Part shown: piece by piece, positions 40,661 through 52,870 of the stretch
Numbering within the stretch: position 1 is the first letter of the stretch
Layout: the number at the start of each line of letters is the position of its first letter
Assembly: GCA_905182995.1 (NCBI GenBank)
Contig: CAJJDP010000013.1
Location: 597,275-661,274 of the forward strand
DNA length: 64,000 bases
Origin: Paramecium octaurelia
Taxonomy: Eukaryota > Ciliophora > Oligohymenophorea > Peniculida > Parameciidae
Direction of reading: 5' to 3'
Position numbers and translations under genes: made by a program
The notes under the pieces: model-generated
What the model was told of the DNA's origin: nothing
Database searches by the model: none
What the model saw: only the letters and a program-made list of their open reading frames with translations

Positions 40661-41941
40661 ATGTGTTAGGAAGCCATTTTAACATGGTTTAAAAAGATTT
40701 TAAATGTCGACTGTGGAACTCTCTACATCGACCTAATAGATGGCATCATCGTTGAAAAACTCTTAAATCAATTCAACCAACACTGTTTTCCTATCAAGGC
40801 TGAATAATATTCAGATTCACAATTTGTATTCAATTACGCCAGAATCAAATCCCTCATTGAAAATATGTCAAAGTTTAATTCGACTCTTCAAATGATCACT
40901 CCCTTAAAAATAGTAGAAGGGAACGATGAAAACGAGTTAAATAAATTTGTGTATAACATCATCAAGGTACCTCAATCACATATATAAAGGTTAGGTAATC
41001 TATGAGTGGGATAAGGCTAAGGAAGCTCTAACTTACTTGAGGAATGACCAGATTTAATATATTCTAGATTTCTTCAACAAGGAAGAATTCGGTTATCAAT
41101 AACAAATATTATATAAGTAATTGATTGAGTATGAAACTATCAATAACACATAAGAGTAACAAATCAATTCACTCCAATCCCAAATATCACATCTAGAGGC
41201 AGACATCCAAAAACTACAAAATCAATAATTAACCATGAAGGAAGAAAACGCCTTTTTGAAGGATAGTAAGTATTTGATTGTAATTTCCATTAGAAGTAGA
41301 ACAATTAGAAGTGAAAGAAATAGGACAAATTTCGAATTTTACAATTGATTTTTTAAAATAAGAATGTTTAAACTATTAATTGGTTATCAGTAACCTAGAA
41401 AAAAGGAATGAACTGTATGATACATTCATATATATCTAGACAATAATAATAAATCTAAATTTTAATTTAGTTTGAATAAAAGTCCAAAGATTTGGAATAA
41501 GAATTGTAAAATCAATAAAATAAAAAAATCATTATCGATGAGTTATAAGAAAAGAATCAGATGCTCAAGGACCAAGTGAAAGTATATGATACTTATTCAA
41601 AAGTGCAAAAGGAAAATGTAAATCTAATCAATTATAATACTCCAAATCATACTCAATGCGAATAAGAAATACTCAAACTAAAAAATATAATAGCATAACA
41701 AGAGTAATAAATTAGAAATTAGTTTTAAATCAAACAATACACCCAAGAAACCCCAAAGATTCCAAAACCTAAAGTTAATTGTTTATCAGAATAAAAATTA
41801 AAAAAAACAGGTTGTTTTGATGACAAATTGTAGAAATAGAATGACATGCTCAGATAGATTATCTCCAAGTTCGAAATCCAATAATAATCCACATTACTTT
41901 CCGTGAACAAAAGTCAGAGAGGGAAATCTTTAAATAATTGA
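40661..41941 (+). CDS. HOOK/CH-like domain plus coiled-coil protein (399 aa)
   Basis: Introns at 40967-40994 (28 nt), 41266-41293 (28) and 41415-41439 (25) give exactly 400 codons. Residues 1 to about 150 resemble the N-terminal HOOK/NuMA-type calponin-homology-like fold: an initial W in ILTWFKKIL, then LYIDLIDGIIVEKLLNQF and a later Trp (YEWDKAKEAL). From about residue 170 to the end the protein is Gln/Lys/Glu-rich with heptad-like hydrophobic spacing, as in a long coiled coil. HOOK-type proteins link cargo to microtubule motors; that role is inference here. The divergent partner is the PX-START gene. Confidence 0.55.
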
Positions 41942-42120
41942 TTATATAAATTTAAACATTATAATAATAGTGATAATTCTTCTTATTATTCAATATTACG
42001 TAAAATTAGAATTAAACTTTAATTTTTAAGTAAGTAAAATCACATAAATTCTACCCAAAAACTAAAATCAATGCTCGATAATGATGTTCAATAATATATT
42101 TAATGTTATTATACTGATGA
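41942..42120. other. Convergent spacer
   Basis: A 179-bp AT-rich spacer between the 3' ends of the HOOK-like gene (+) and the eS31 gene (-). Confidence 0.5.
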
Positions 42121-42738
42121 TCACTTTTTCTTTCCTTTCTTACCACCTGCGGCACCTCCAGCTGCAGCTCCTCCTGCTGGGGCTGCGGCTGCTGCAGCTG
42201 CTGCTTTAGCTGCTTATTATTTTTTGATGGCTTCCAAATTGGCTTTGATCTAAATGTTAATAATTGAGATTCATACAGTTGCTTCGTCCATTCTGAATGT
42301 TTAATGGCATGTACCACAATAGTGTCTATCAAAATGCTTAGCCATATATACACCTTAAGGACATTATGGGCATTGTTTATGAGATCTTTGAACAACACCC
42401 TTATTGTCGATGGTGTATAGCTTAAGTGTAGCCAATTTGACTTTTCGGTGTCGGTGCTTCTTCTTTTTGGGTTTAGCAAAATTCTTCTTCTTCTTCTTTT
42501 TCTTCTTTCCTCCTTCCGCATCAACAGTTACATAGTAAATACCTTCGGTACCTATAATTAATGAGTGGTTGGAAATACCTAAAATTGCAGATGCTGCTAC
42601 AGCTTCGCCGGAGTTGACCAATGAAACCTCACAACCCACTTCAGACTGAATCAGTTACATCAAATGACCGGCTGAGGTTGAATCAGCCAAATCATATAGT
42701 TTTACTTCACCATTGAGGTGACCAACTTTTATGATCAT
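42121..42738 (-). CDS. RPS27A: Ubiquitin-like / ribosomal protein eS31 (RPS27A) fusion (196 aa)
   Basis: One 27-nt intron (42250-42276) gives 197 codons. Residues 1-77 are a ubiquitin-like domain that is strongly diverged from ubiquitin but still ends in Gly-Gly (DAEGG), the usual cleavage site. Eight Lys follow, then the eS31 core: PKKKKHRHRKVKLATLKLY, a zinc site Cys123-x2-Cys126 and Cys141-x2-Cys144, and YMAKHFDRHYCGTCH. eS31 is a component of the small ribosomal subunit. After the intron comes an unusual tail of about 45 residues rich in Ala and Gly and ending in Lys, not part of ordinary eS31. GC content is locally high (42140-42220) because of Ala codons. Confidence 0.9.
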
Positions 42739-42849
42739 TTTAAAAATTAAAGATTTTAATTTAAAATAAATGGCAAGGAATTTGTATTCAATGAATAAAT
42801 TCTTAATTTCTTTATTAATAGACAAGCCTTGATTATTATACACATATAA
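42739..42849. other. Short spacer upstream of the eS31 gene
   Basis: A 111-bp AT-rich spacer between the stop of the upstream TPR gene and the eS31 ATG, both minus strand. It must contain the promoter of a ribosomal protein gene. Confidence 0.4.
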
Positions 42850-45501
42850 TCAACCAAATAATATGTCTGGAATCATTTGAAAACTGACAATTGGAGATGT
42901 TTTCAATAATCTTAGAGCATCATTAAGGAATTTCTAGGCCTCATTGTTGTTGTTTTACAGTTGATTCAAAATACCTAATCCTAAACTAGAAAATAATCAC
43001 TCTCCATTTACCAAATTTCATAAGTCTTTTCAAATTTCGATGCAGCAATCAATAATTCACTGGCTCTCTAAATCTTACTGTCCTTATAATGTTTCAGATA
43101 TAGCAGCCCCAATCTCGACATAGCTCTAACATGATAGAAGTCTGTTCGTAGCACTTCCTCATAATAATGACAGGCTACATCGATCTTATCTTTGTTTTCC
43201 TCCAATAAACCTTGCTTTAAGTAAAGGCAAATAATACATAAAACAACTTTTCATTATCATTTGATTCATTGCCATCATCAACCAACTCTAATACTTGATT
43301 AGCTAAATCGAAAATTTGTAACTTTATGAGAATGTCGATTGTATTGAATATGCACTATTAATATTATACATTATCATACATTTCTATAATTGATGTATGT
43401 GAGTGGATCGATATCAAAGTTCTACATACTTTTGAGAGGAAGCAATTAAGATATGAATTAATCATTCTGATCAAATTCATACATTTTTTTTGAAACTCCT
43501 AATAGAAATTTCTTCAGGTTTTATAAAATAGACTGAACCTCTTTTGATTTCTAAAACTTTTTGATAACGAACTATTTCAATTCCTCACTTATGCTTTGAG
43601 CATATTATAATTCTTTCTCATTAAATAAATTTAGTAGATACATTTCAGTTAATATTGAAGCCTTAATGAAATACAATAATGGGCTTTGTTTTATTATAAT
43701 TAATGAAGATATTATCTGTAAGGCAGTATGATTTTCATGCTAGGTTTAATACAGAAGAGCTCTTAAAATCTTAAAGTTAATCTCTGCTCCACATAATCGA
43801 CATGCTTAATCCACATGATAAAAAGCCTTCTTAATGTCTCCAGTTATTGCCAGTAATTTGCCATAGTTGTATTAAACAAGTTGATTATCCGAATTCTATT
43901 CAATGCTCTTTTAATAATACTCCAATGCCTTTATATAGAAGTGCTCCTTCTCAAAGACATACTTAGCTGATTTCCCTAGATTATAGAAACAATAGCCAAT
44001 TTAAGCCAATAGAGTGTCAAGTGTTATGATACCCTTGTTATAGTCGTTGTAGTTCATCCTGGCAAAACATAAGGCTTCCTAATTTGAATCTAGATAATTA
44101 ATACTTCTCCTTTGCCCAAATAAATCCCTGTGAACATCACACACATACTGATAATTACAGGTCTGAATTCATGATCTTTGATCTATTCGCTAGCCAATAA
44201 AGATTGAATCATTTGATGCAACTTATTGTAATCGTCGGTATTGAATAGAATAATACACATGTTCATTCTTAAGACATCGTCTTCAAATGGAGTTATCAAC
44301 AGATCCTCCAATATCTAATTCATTAATTGATATTTATTGTATCGCGCACAATATATATTTATTAATGAATATACATTATGAGATATCAATTTCTTTAAGG
44401 ATTAATTTAGTTTGATGTTTTATTATGTGAAATTGACAGCTACATAATACCACAATTGATCAATGAATGGAATATCTGGATGTTCCTTTTTGATTTTATC
44501 TTCCAGATTCTTTTAGAAAATGTGTTCCTTTTTTAAATTTATTTCTGAAAGCATTAAAAATAACAGAAATTCAAAAAGCTATAGCCATGTCTCAAAATTT
44601 GGTATTTTATTGATCTTATCGTGACTTATCAAAATATTCAATATTTTAATGTGTTCATCTGGCAGCTTTTCACTAATAATTAATTTATTAAATACTTTGA
44701 ATCTAACTTTGGAAAGACAATCTTTGCCAAAGAATAGATTATTGTGATTCTTAATTAAGAGTCCTAAAATATCTACATTAACTCATTGTTAATAAGACTA
44801 TGTAATTGTTCAAAATATTTATAAATATTTCTATCTAAAATTGATAAAATTTGAATTAAACACAATCTAAATAGTTCTTTTAAGGGTTTTCTAAGAATTA
44901 ATAAGTATTCTTGGTTGTTTGTTATTTCTTTGGCAACTTGTATAAAGGCTGTTTACCACATAATCAATTCATTATAAGTCTAAAATTTCATTGACTTTTT
45001 TTATTTGGGACTCTAAATTAATTTATAGATGACTTCTAACCAACTCACCTTTCTTTACAAATCCTGTTTGGGTAATTTCGATAATTGAATCAAATAGGGC
45101 TAAAAGGTTGGATAGGTCAGTTCATTTTCGAACACCTATTTTGTAATTTGATTGTCATCTCTCATAAAATTCAATAATTGATATTTGGTCGATTCAATAT
45201 CCATTACATAAAGGTTTTCAATGTAATATTAATCTACAAAATATTGATTGTTCAAAGTATTGTCTGGTAGGAATGGTTAGGTATCAGACAATTCTGATAA
45301 TTATTCACATTTAAAGTTTATCAATTGAGAATAGCTGTCCTTTTCTCCTTTGATTAGTTCTTTGACTTTTTCATAATCTCTTATCAATAATTAATAATCC
45401 ATTTTATTTTAATTATTTTTAATTAACTTATTGTATAATTGTTCACATGAACAATTTGACAGCATTTCTAAAGAGTGACTGAGGGATTGCGCCTGAGCCA
45501 T
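42850..45501 (-). CDS. Large helical-repeat / TPR-like protein (roughly 860 aa)
   Basis: The chosen ATG begins MAQAQSLSHSLEML; a second in-frame ATG is at 45402. The frame upstream of 45501 stays coding-like up to a TGA at 45568-45570. Introns are seen near the C terminus (26 nt, GTAAATGG...TTTTCTAG) and in the middle (26 nt, GTCTTATT...AATGTAG); at least one more is needed and was not placed. The N-terminal half is helical and HEAT/armadillo-like (for example LRKPLKELFRLCLIQILSIL). The C-terminal part looks like TPR: CHYYEEVLRTDFYHVRAMSRLGLLYLK, then ASELLIAASKFEKTYEICLG. Such repeats are protein-protein scaffolds. I considered IFT/TTC21-like and APC subunits but cannot decide. It is divergent with the cyclin gene 207 bp away. 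Confidence 0.55.
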
Positions 45502-45708
45502 CAAAAATGTTAGTTCTAATTGAGATTAATTGAAAAGAGAGGGAAAATTTTAAATGTAGTTTTTTAGTCACAATAACATTGTCAACATAGAAATTGGAGT
45601 GTCGAAGTGAGATACTATAATGCTTATATATGGAACTGATTTTTGAATAATCATTTGTATAATATGGTTTTTAAGTAAAAAAAAATATATTGAAAATTAT
45701 ATCTATTT
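45502..45708. promoter_or_regulatory. Divergent promoter region between TPR gene and cyclin gene
   Basis: 207 bp between the two divergent start codons. Part of it (45502-45567) still reads as protein-like sequence in frame with the TPR gene, which would shrink the true spacer. Confidence 0.4.
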
Positions 45709-46218
45709 ATGCAACAATCGAATTAGTTACTTGTTACAGTAGCAAATATCTTGGATGAAATAATAAAAGAGACAGATACTTTAGAAATTGAGTAAGACTC
45801 GCAATCGTATTTCCATACTAACAAAGCCCCTTCAATATCAATCCACAATTACTTATAAAGAATTGCGAAGTATACCCATTGTAGTGAATAATGCTTTGTT
45901 ATTGCTTTAATTTACTTGGATAGACTGTAAGAAAAACACCCTTATTTAGTGCTCAATTCTAAATGTATTCATAGGTAAATAAATTTTAAATAATGAAGAT
46001 TCCTTTTGTTAGCTATTGTGATGGCCATAAAATACCAGGATGATGATTATTATAAGAATGAATATTATGCAAAAGTGGGGGGAATAAGTGTTAAAGAGAT
46101 ATTTATTCTTGAATAAGAATTCTTGGAGTTAATGGACCATTAATTGTTTATCGATGAACAATATTATTTTCTATACGAAAAGAAATTGCTTGAATATGGA
46201 GAGATTGAAATGCCCTGA
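45709..46218 (+). CDS. P/U-type (PHO80-like) cyclin (161 aa)
   Basis: One 24-nt intron at 45975-45998, ending AAG, gives 162 codons. The cyclin box is clear and fills most of the protein: SISIHNYLQRIAKYTHCSEQ, then CFVIALIYLDRLQ, HRFLLLAIVMAIKYQDD, YYAKVGGISVKEIFILEQEF and LDHQLF-like ELMDHQLFI. The short length, the spacing and the YAKVGGIS motif fit the cyclin P/U (Pho80) group, which activates a cyclin-dependent kinase, often in nutrient or cell-cycle control. The specific partner is unknown. It ends convergently with the ankyrin gene. Confidence 0.85.
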
Positions 46219-46430
46219 TAATTGTGTTTATTTGTTTATTATTTTGTGTTTTTATTATTCTGATATGAATTATACTATTAAGGAATCACTTATACAAGTG
46301 AAATAACATTTCTTGTGCTGACAACTATGAACAAAAAACAATTAATTAATAAAATTTGGAATAACGAACTTATGATAATTTTATAATATTCTAAACTGTT
46401 GTTTATGAATTCCAATAAATAACAATATGA
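46219..46430. other. Convergent spacer
   Basis: A 212-bp AT-rich stretch between the 3' ends of the cyclin gene (+) and the first ankyrin gene (-). No feature recognised. Confidence 0.5.
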
Positions 46431-48071
46431 TCAAGATAACAAAGATTCTCTTGAATCAATCCATACCTGTTCTCTATCTGGATGTCTAGTTAATAAGAGT
46501 AATAAATTAATCTAAAATAACACATACTTATACTTTTCTCGATTACTTCAACAACCTTCCTATTTCATTGTTTTGACTCTCCAGTTTATATTTACTATTT
46601 GACCAAGGATTAGCATTATAATACAGTAACACCTAGACTATTTAGCTATTTTGACATTAAACAGCATAATAGAGTGGAGAATAGCCATTGAGATCTTATG
46701 AATCAGGATAGGCCCCACATTATAGCAATTTTTCGGTTATCGCATAATTTCCTAGGGTTGAACTCACGTGTAAAGGAGTTTGTCCTTATTCATTAATGTC
46801 AAAGGCATAATATCTACATTTTTGGAGCATGAAATTAATGAGACCATAGTTGTTGAGTTCAACAGCTTCAAAAAATTAAAAAGATCCTTCTCTTTCATAA
46901 GGTTTCTTTTAAATCACACCATGTTAGAATAGCTCCTTTATGGTAAGTTTCATTTATTTCATCTTTTTAACACAATCAACAATTAAATGAAACATCTTTT
47001 TGAATAGCGATCGTACCTGTCCACTATATATTGCATTCTACCTTCTTTTATTTTTTTAAGATGATTTAATTGATTAAATAAGACTCTTTTGAGTTTCTAT
47101 TTATTATTCATTCTTTTTCTATTTATCCTTCTCAACTTAATGGATGAATCTTTTTAAAAAAGTTGTTGATATCCTCATTTTGCTTTAATTTGAACGAATC
47201 CTAGAGGTTTCTTCTGATAATTCTCTTAATTGAATTACTTCCTCTTTTGTTTTATCTTCTAAAAATGATTTTTTCTTATCAAAATATTATTAAATAACTG
47301 TTTAAAGTTTTTTCTCAGGAGCTACAGATTGTTGAAATGATTCTTCAAGAAATTGTAGGTTTCTTGTAAATTCCTCCCTCTCTTTGTTTTTCTTTCTTAT
47401 TGGATTACATGTAGTTGAGCATCTTTCGCTAATTGCAAACATCTTACCAATTTTTTCTTTGATATATAAAGGGTGTTAATATTCTAAACGTTCATATTAT
47501 TAAACATCATTTTCTATAATAGTAGGAACTTTAGAAGTCTCATTTGTTCTTCTCCTCATAATTTTATTTTCTCTGTGTATTAATTGAAGTGTTCTTGGAA
47601 ATAAATTGCTTGTTTATCCATTCATAATTGCTATCTATTTAACTACTATGATTAGTAATGAATACATTAAAATTTAGATAATTTATTTCGGGTATGTTAG
47701 TACATTTCTTATCAAATGAGTTTCTCCTACCTGAAATTTCAAATTCATCCTCTATCCTGCTTTCAATTTTCCTAATTCCATTTTTAGGAGTATTAGAATT
47801 TAATGATTAGTTTCTAGTTTTAGAGTTTTATTTCATTTATCTGCTTGTTCGAGCTCTCCTGTGACTCTTTTTAATGGTTTCATTCTTCCATCATAAAATA
47901 ATCAAATACGTTAAATTGGGCAATAGGTTCACTCTTCTATATCACATTCCTCTCCTCTCTACCAGAGGTTTTCCTTTTTATTGTAAATGACTTCTCAGTC
48001 TTCCCATCCATATAGCTATATTCAAAAGTATCAATGAACAAAGGCTTGAAAACATAGTTGAATTTACTCAT
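46431..48071 (-). CDS. Ankyrin-repeat protein, downstream paralog (516 aa)
   Basis: The ATG at 48071 opens MSKFNYVFKPLFIDTFEYSY. Four introns are predicted: 25 nt (AAG end), 23 nt (AAG end), 20 nt and 22 nt (46519-46540 region, near the 3' end). They give 517 codons. A long basic, Lys/Gln/Glu-rich middle part (probably coiled coil) precedes about three ankyrin repeats near residues 390-480: DINEQGQTPLHVSSTLGNYA, TEKLLQCGAYPDSQDLNGYS and PLYYAVQCQNSQIVQVLLYY. A short variable tail follows. Ankyrin repeats bind other proteins; no target can be named. The upstream gene on the same strand is its paralog, with the same order and a matching last intron, so a tandem duplication is clear. Confidence 0.8.
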
Positions 48072-48085
48072 TTAAATATATATAA

Positions 48086-49542
48086 TCAAAACTCATAGAA
48101 AACTCTACAATAATTGATCCAAGTTGACTATCTCGTATTATAGGGGGTCATCAGTAACAACATATCAAGCTACATTTATATAATTGAATATATACTCTCC
48201 TAGCTATTTTTAACATTTTTGTAAGCACTGGATCATCAGTTTCATAGGTACAACCAGGAAATGACCAAGGATTACATTTATGTAATAACAATAGTTATAC
48301 TAATTCCTTTTAATTGTTTATAAGTGCATAATAGAGTGGAGTTCTGTTACTTACATCCCTAACATCAGGATATGTCCCATGATGAAACAAAAGCTTTGCT
48401 ATTTATAAATACCCTTTCCTAGAACAAATATGTAAAGCTGTTTGAAAATTCTCATTTACATCAAATGCATAAAACCTGCACTTATCAAGCATCAATTTTA
48501 CCAAATCTAAATCATTTTTTGACACTCCTTTAAAAAATACATAGGATCCCTCTCTTTAATAAGGTAATTTTAATATTGTTCTGCTTTACATTAACAATTC
48601 AGGATCCAGTTTCATAAATCTCAATTTTTTGACACAATCTAAAATTAAAGCCCTCATTTTTTCAAGTTTCCCCCTTACCGATGTACTAAATACTGCTCCG
48701 ACCTTCCTCTTCTTTTGAGGATCCTTTTTTGTTCTTATGGCTTATGCCCAATATTTATAGGAGTCCTTCAACAATTCTGGATCTTGTTTCTCCTTATTCT
48801 TTAATTATTGAGAAACTCCAATAAAGTCCTTGAAAAAAGTAGAGGAGATTTTTAAATCTCTTTCAGCTGAACTTGTGTAAATAATGGATCCTTTGGATAC
48901 ATTGATATCATCCATCCTTTGAGAGAGTCGTTAGAGGTGAACACTTTTCCTGGATAAATAATTTTGAACCTTATCCTATATTTATTGTTCTGCATTATTT
49001 TATTATGTTTTTGATTAAAATTCTAATTATTTTTATTATTATTCTTTTTATTAGGCTTTTGCACTCATTTAAGGACTTTCAACCTTTCTAAACAGCTATC
49101 CCTAATCCAAAACTGATGTAACCTACTTTTTAATTTGTTATTAATTTTATGATTTGTGCTTTTATGTGACAATTTCTGCAAAAACATTATTCTTATTTTA
49201 TTTTCTCAATAGTTTATTATCCTATATAATAAGTCTTCTGACTCTTTTGTTAGTTTGAGTATTCAAAGGCTGTTCTTTAATCTAATTTCTTCAAATTTAT
49301 ACATTAAACTCAATATATTATTGTATATTAATATCCGAATTTCCTAATTTTGGATTCAATGTCAGTTATCTTTTTGACTTCTTTTTATCTGTTGTAAGAG
49401 GTTCAATGTGAAATGATTGACTAACCTTTTATCTAAAGAAAGGATAGTAATCAACTTTTTTTTTAATTGAGAAGGATTTTTCCTCACTTCCCATTCGATA
49501 TTTATATTAACAGGTTTCAATGAGTAAAGGCCTATAAATCAT
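48086..49542 (-). CDS. Ankyrin-repeat protein, upstream paralog (469 aa)
   Basis: The ATG at 49542 opens MIYRPLLIETCQYKYRMGSEEKSF, like the start of its paralog. Introns of 21 nt (after the first 80 or so codons) and 26 nt (near the 3' end) give 470 codons. The middle is basic and Gln/Lys-rich. Ankyrin repeats lie near residues 330-420: DVNENFQTALHICSRKGYLQ, AKLLFHHGTYPDVRDVSNRT and PLYYALINNQKELVQLLLLH, then NPWS as in the paralog. It ends only 14 bp upstream of the paralog's start codon. The two proteins are clearly diverged, so the duplication is not recent. Confidence 0.8.
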
Positions 49543-49954
49543 ATTATAATTTATATTTTATTCTTTAATTATAATAAAATAAATGTGATTATTATACATA
49601 GACTAAACTAGCATCTAAATGAAAGCATTAGGAGTTTATAATTTATTAAAAATGATTGAAAGTAAAAAGAGAAATCTTAATACAAATTTATGAAGTGATA
49701 TGAAGTGAATTAAAATATTACAAAAATAGTAATTTAGCAATTTGCTTCAAAAACCAACAAAGTTGGATGTTTATTTAATTCAAGGATTCTCTCTGATCTA
49801 TGAAAATATCTATTTATGTATATATATTAATTAAATAGAATTAAATATTAGACAAATCCTAATTAATTAAGCTACTAAAATGAATTCTCGATTATAATTT
49901 AAATCTATTTAATATAAGATTAGAGTGCTTTTTTTATATAATTTTAATTATCAA
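49543..49954. promoter_or_regulatory. Divergent intergenic region
   Basis: 412 bp of AT-rich sequence between the divergent starts of the ankyrin gene (-) and the alpha-kinase gene (+). It should contain both promoters. No gene or named motif seen. Confidence 0.5.
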
Positions 49955-52666
49955 ATGGACTTTGAAAATATAATCGATATCTGTAACAGCACAATATTTT
50001 GTCCTAATGAAGATTGTTAGTCAAGTCACTAAAGAAAATACGTAGGCCTGTGTTTGGAATATCTGAAAAAGGATATAGAGAATGGAGAATCTTTTTAGGC
50101 AAACAAAAAATGCTCTAATGATCAATGTCACCTTTATCATTTCAATCTTGAAAAAGTTCACTTATTGTTGTAAATATCTCCAATAAATGGAGTGTGGAGT
50201 TTTAATTTATGCCCACACAATATTTGTTAATAGGGTTAGTGTAAATTTATTCATAGAAAGTGGGGTTTAGGAATATGTCTGAAAAATTTAATATCAATAT
50301 GCAAAAATAATAATTGTGAAAATAGACATATTTAATGGGACAAACTTAGAAAAGAAGTGTACTCATAATACAATGTTGGCTAAATTAATCCAGAAAATAT
50401 TTGTGAGAATGATAAATGTAATTGCACCTATCATTTAGAAGGATTCTAAAATTTATGCTTAAAATATCTACAAGGAGATTGTCCATATAAGAAATGTTTA
50501 AAACAACATTGTGATTGGGAACACATTAATTAGATTTCTTGTTAAAAATAATAACTATTGCCATGTACCAGTAAAATACCAGGAAATAGCTTTATAGATT
50601 TTCTAGAAAATGCAAAACGTTTTGAAATTCAATAAGTGTGTGAAAAGGAAAAGTTGATCAACTTTTAAAGGGAAATCCATCAATCAAATATCATAGATGT
50701 GATCTTCATATTAGATTTAACATTGTCTATGAATCGTTGGTTGGAAGCTATAAAAAAGTAAATCGCTAAACTAACATATCAATTTAAAGAAAAGGTCAAT
50801 GGATATGGAGTGAGAATAGGGTTTGTAGGATACAGAGACACATGTGATGAAGAAGAATAATTAGTGTATAGATGTTTAACAGAAAACTTTGAAGAGATAA
50901 TTAAAGTAATATCAAAATAGGTAGCTCAAGGAGGAGGGGATTAGGCAGAAGATATTGTTACAGCATTAGAATAAGGATTGAATTTAAATATATCAAGACA
51001 CCCGGATAGTATTCTATGTACATTCTTGATTACTGATGCTCCTTGTCATGGAAGTCAATATCACTCTGACGAAATATCAGATGATCAGAGTGATGCAGTA
51101 GAGCCAGGTCATTTAGAAAATATCATATTAAAATATAAAGAAGCCAAAAATCTAAGCTTTTTCACCTGCTTCAAAATCAGAAATGCAACTGATATCATGT
51201 TTTAGAAAATGTAAGACGTATTTCCTGACATTATGATAACTAGAAAGAGCTAGCCCAATGATTTTCCTACTCTTGTTAGATTTGCAATTGAATCATCAAT
51301 TACTAAAAGTATTAATCAATCAATGTTTCCAAAAATGAGTTAGAAAATTAACACTGGGGCTATATTTGTAAAACCAAAAGTAATTAATTATCAATTTTCC
51401 GAAACTCAAATTAAAAAGTCATTATTTTGGAAATAATTTAATGATATTGTTGATTAATTTCAAAGAAAAGGAGTGACTGCTTTAGAAATCAATTAATAAC
51501 CAGAAATAACTAAGATAAATGTACAAATCTATTCAAATTACAATAAAAATTAATTAGATCAATCCAATACTTGTATTTTTAAAGTTTTTGATGCCTTAAA
51601 TAATCGATATATGGCTGTAAAATTATCAAAAGAGCACGTTAAAAAGTATTTAGACAATCAATTAACTGAGGAAGATATAAAAATTGCAGAAGAGCAAGCA
51701 AAATGTAGGTATTATGTTGCTGCTTATGCAAACTAGTTAGCATTTTTATTTAGAGAAAAGACAAAGGATTTTGATGAAGTACCTCCAATCTTTTTCGTAT
51801 AACCTATTCTTTACACATTGGACATTCCCTTCTATGGATTAAACCTATTATATGCAGAGACTTTCATAGATTCAGCCAAGTTTTAATGGAAGAAATATTC
51901 AACAAACGGTGCCTTTACTTCACCACAATTTTATTTCTACTCAGCTTTCAGTCATTTCACATATACGGAAACAGAAGGAACCCTTGCTATTTTGGATTTG
52001 TAAGGATCTAGTAATATATTGACTGATGCTTCTATTTAATCTGCAGATGGTATGATACCACTATTAGAAAAAGATCCAACCAACTAAAAGGAAAAAGGAA
52101 TAATGACTTTCCTATAAAAGTAACACGAAAAATGCAGTATTGTATGCTAAAAACTTAATTTAAGTAGGAAGAACTTTTCAATAGCAAATCCATAAATTGA
52201 TAATCATATTTGGAATATTCAAGATCATCAAATGATATCAATATTATGTGAAACATGTTCATTATAAAGGTTATATTCATTGGATTAATATAAACAAATG
52301 ACAGAGATTAAATGTGATATATGCAGAGATTTAGAAAAGCAACCAATAGATGCAATATGTAGATGCTGTTCAAAAATTTATCATCATGATCCAAATGAGG
52401 ATCTACTGTCATTGACTGTTTATGGTTATTGTAAATTTTGTAAAATCAATTGTTGTCTTAGACAAAATAGATGTTTATACTGCTTGAGTCATTGTTGGTT
52501 AAATTTAAAATAGATTGGCGATTTCAATTAATACATTTGTAAAAGTGGATATTAATACTTACAAGGTTTACATTGCTAAGTATGTAAATCTTAATATCAA
52601 TTCAAATAAATTCTATCAGAAAAGGAGTATAAGGAAGGAATTTTTATTTGTTGCAAGAATTAATGA
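49955..52666 (+). CDS. vWA domain - alpha-kinase protein (903 aa)
   Basis: An intron-free frame of 904 codons. Residues 1 to about 230 hold several Cys/His clusters of C-x4-5-C-x-n-H type (CPNEDCQSSH, CSNDQCHLYH, CENDKCNCTYH), probably zinc-binding. A von Willebrand A domain follows at about 248-440: DVIFILDLTLSMNRW (the MIDAS-like DLTLS), then VRIGFVGYRD and FLITDAPCHG. An alpha-kinase catalytic domain spans about 535-740: MAVKLSKEH, FYGLNLLYAETFID, FSHFTYTETEGTLAILDLQG (the DLQG Asp/Gln motif), ILTDASIQS and the zinc-site end HEKCSIVCQKL. The last 130 residues are another Cys/His-rich region. Alpha-kinases phosphorylate Ser/Thr; the vWA plus alpha-kinase combination is known from Dictyostelium VwkA. 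Substrate unknown. Confidence 0.9.
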
Positions 52667-52870
52667 TCTATTTTGTGTATAATAATAATGCTTTATTAGA
52701 CCTAAATTTATAATATTATTTATTTATTAGCAATAAAATACCCAATTTCTAAACAATTGAATATATGTTACAGAATTAGAATTAAATAAGACCCTAAAAA
52801 TATGAGTCAATCAAATATTAAACAAAACTATTAATAATATTAGTATATATCAAGACATTTATCATTAAAT
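52667..52870. other. Convergent spacer
   Basis: A 204-bp AT-rich spacer between the 3' ends of the alpha-kinase gene (+) and the Eaf6-like gene (-). No feature recognised. Confidence 0.5.

Noticed and set aside
42051..42524. Arg/Lys- then Gln-rich ORF across the eS31 gene
   Set aside because: It is the wrong frame of the eS31 coding sequence; the intron and the zinc-finger residues fix the true frame.
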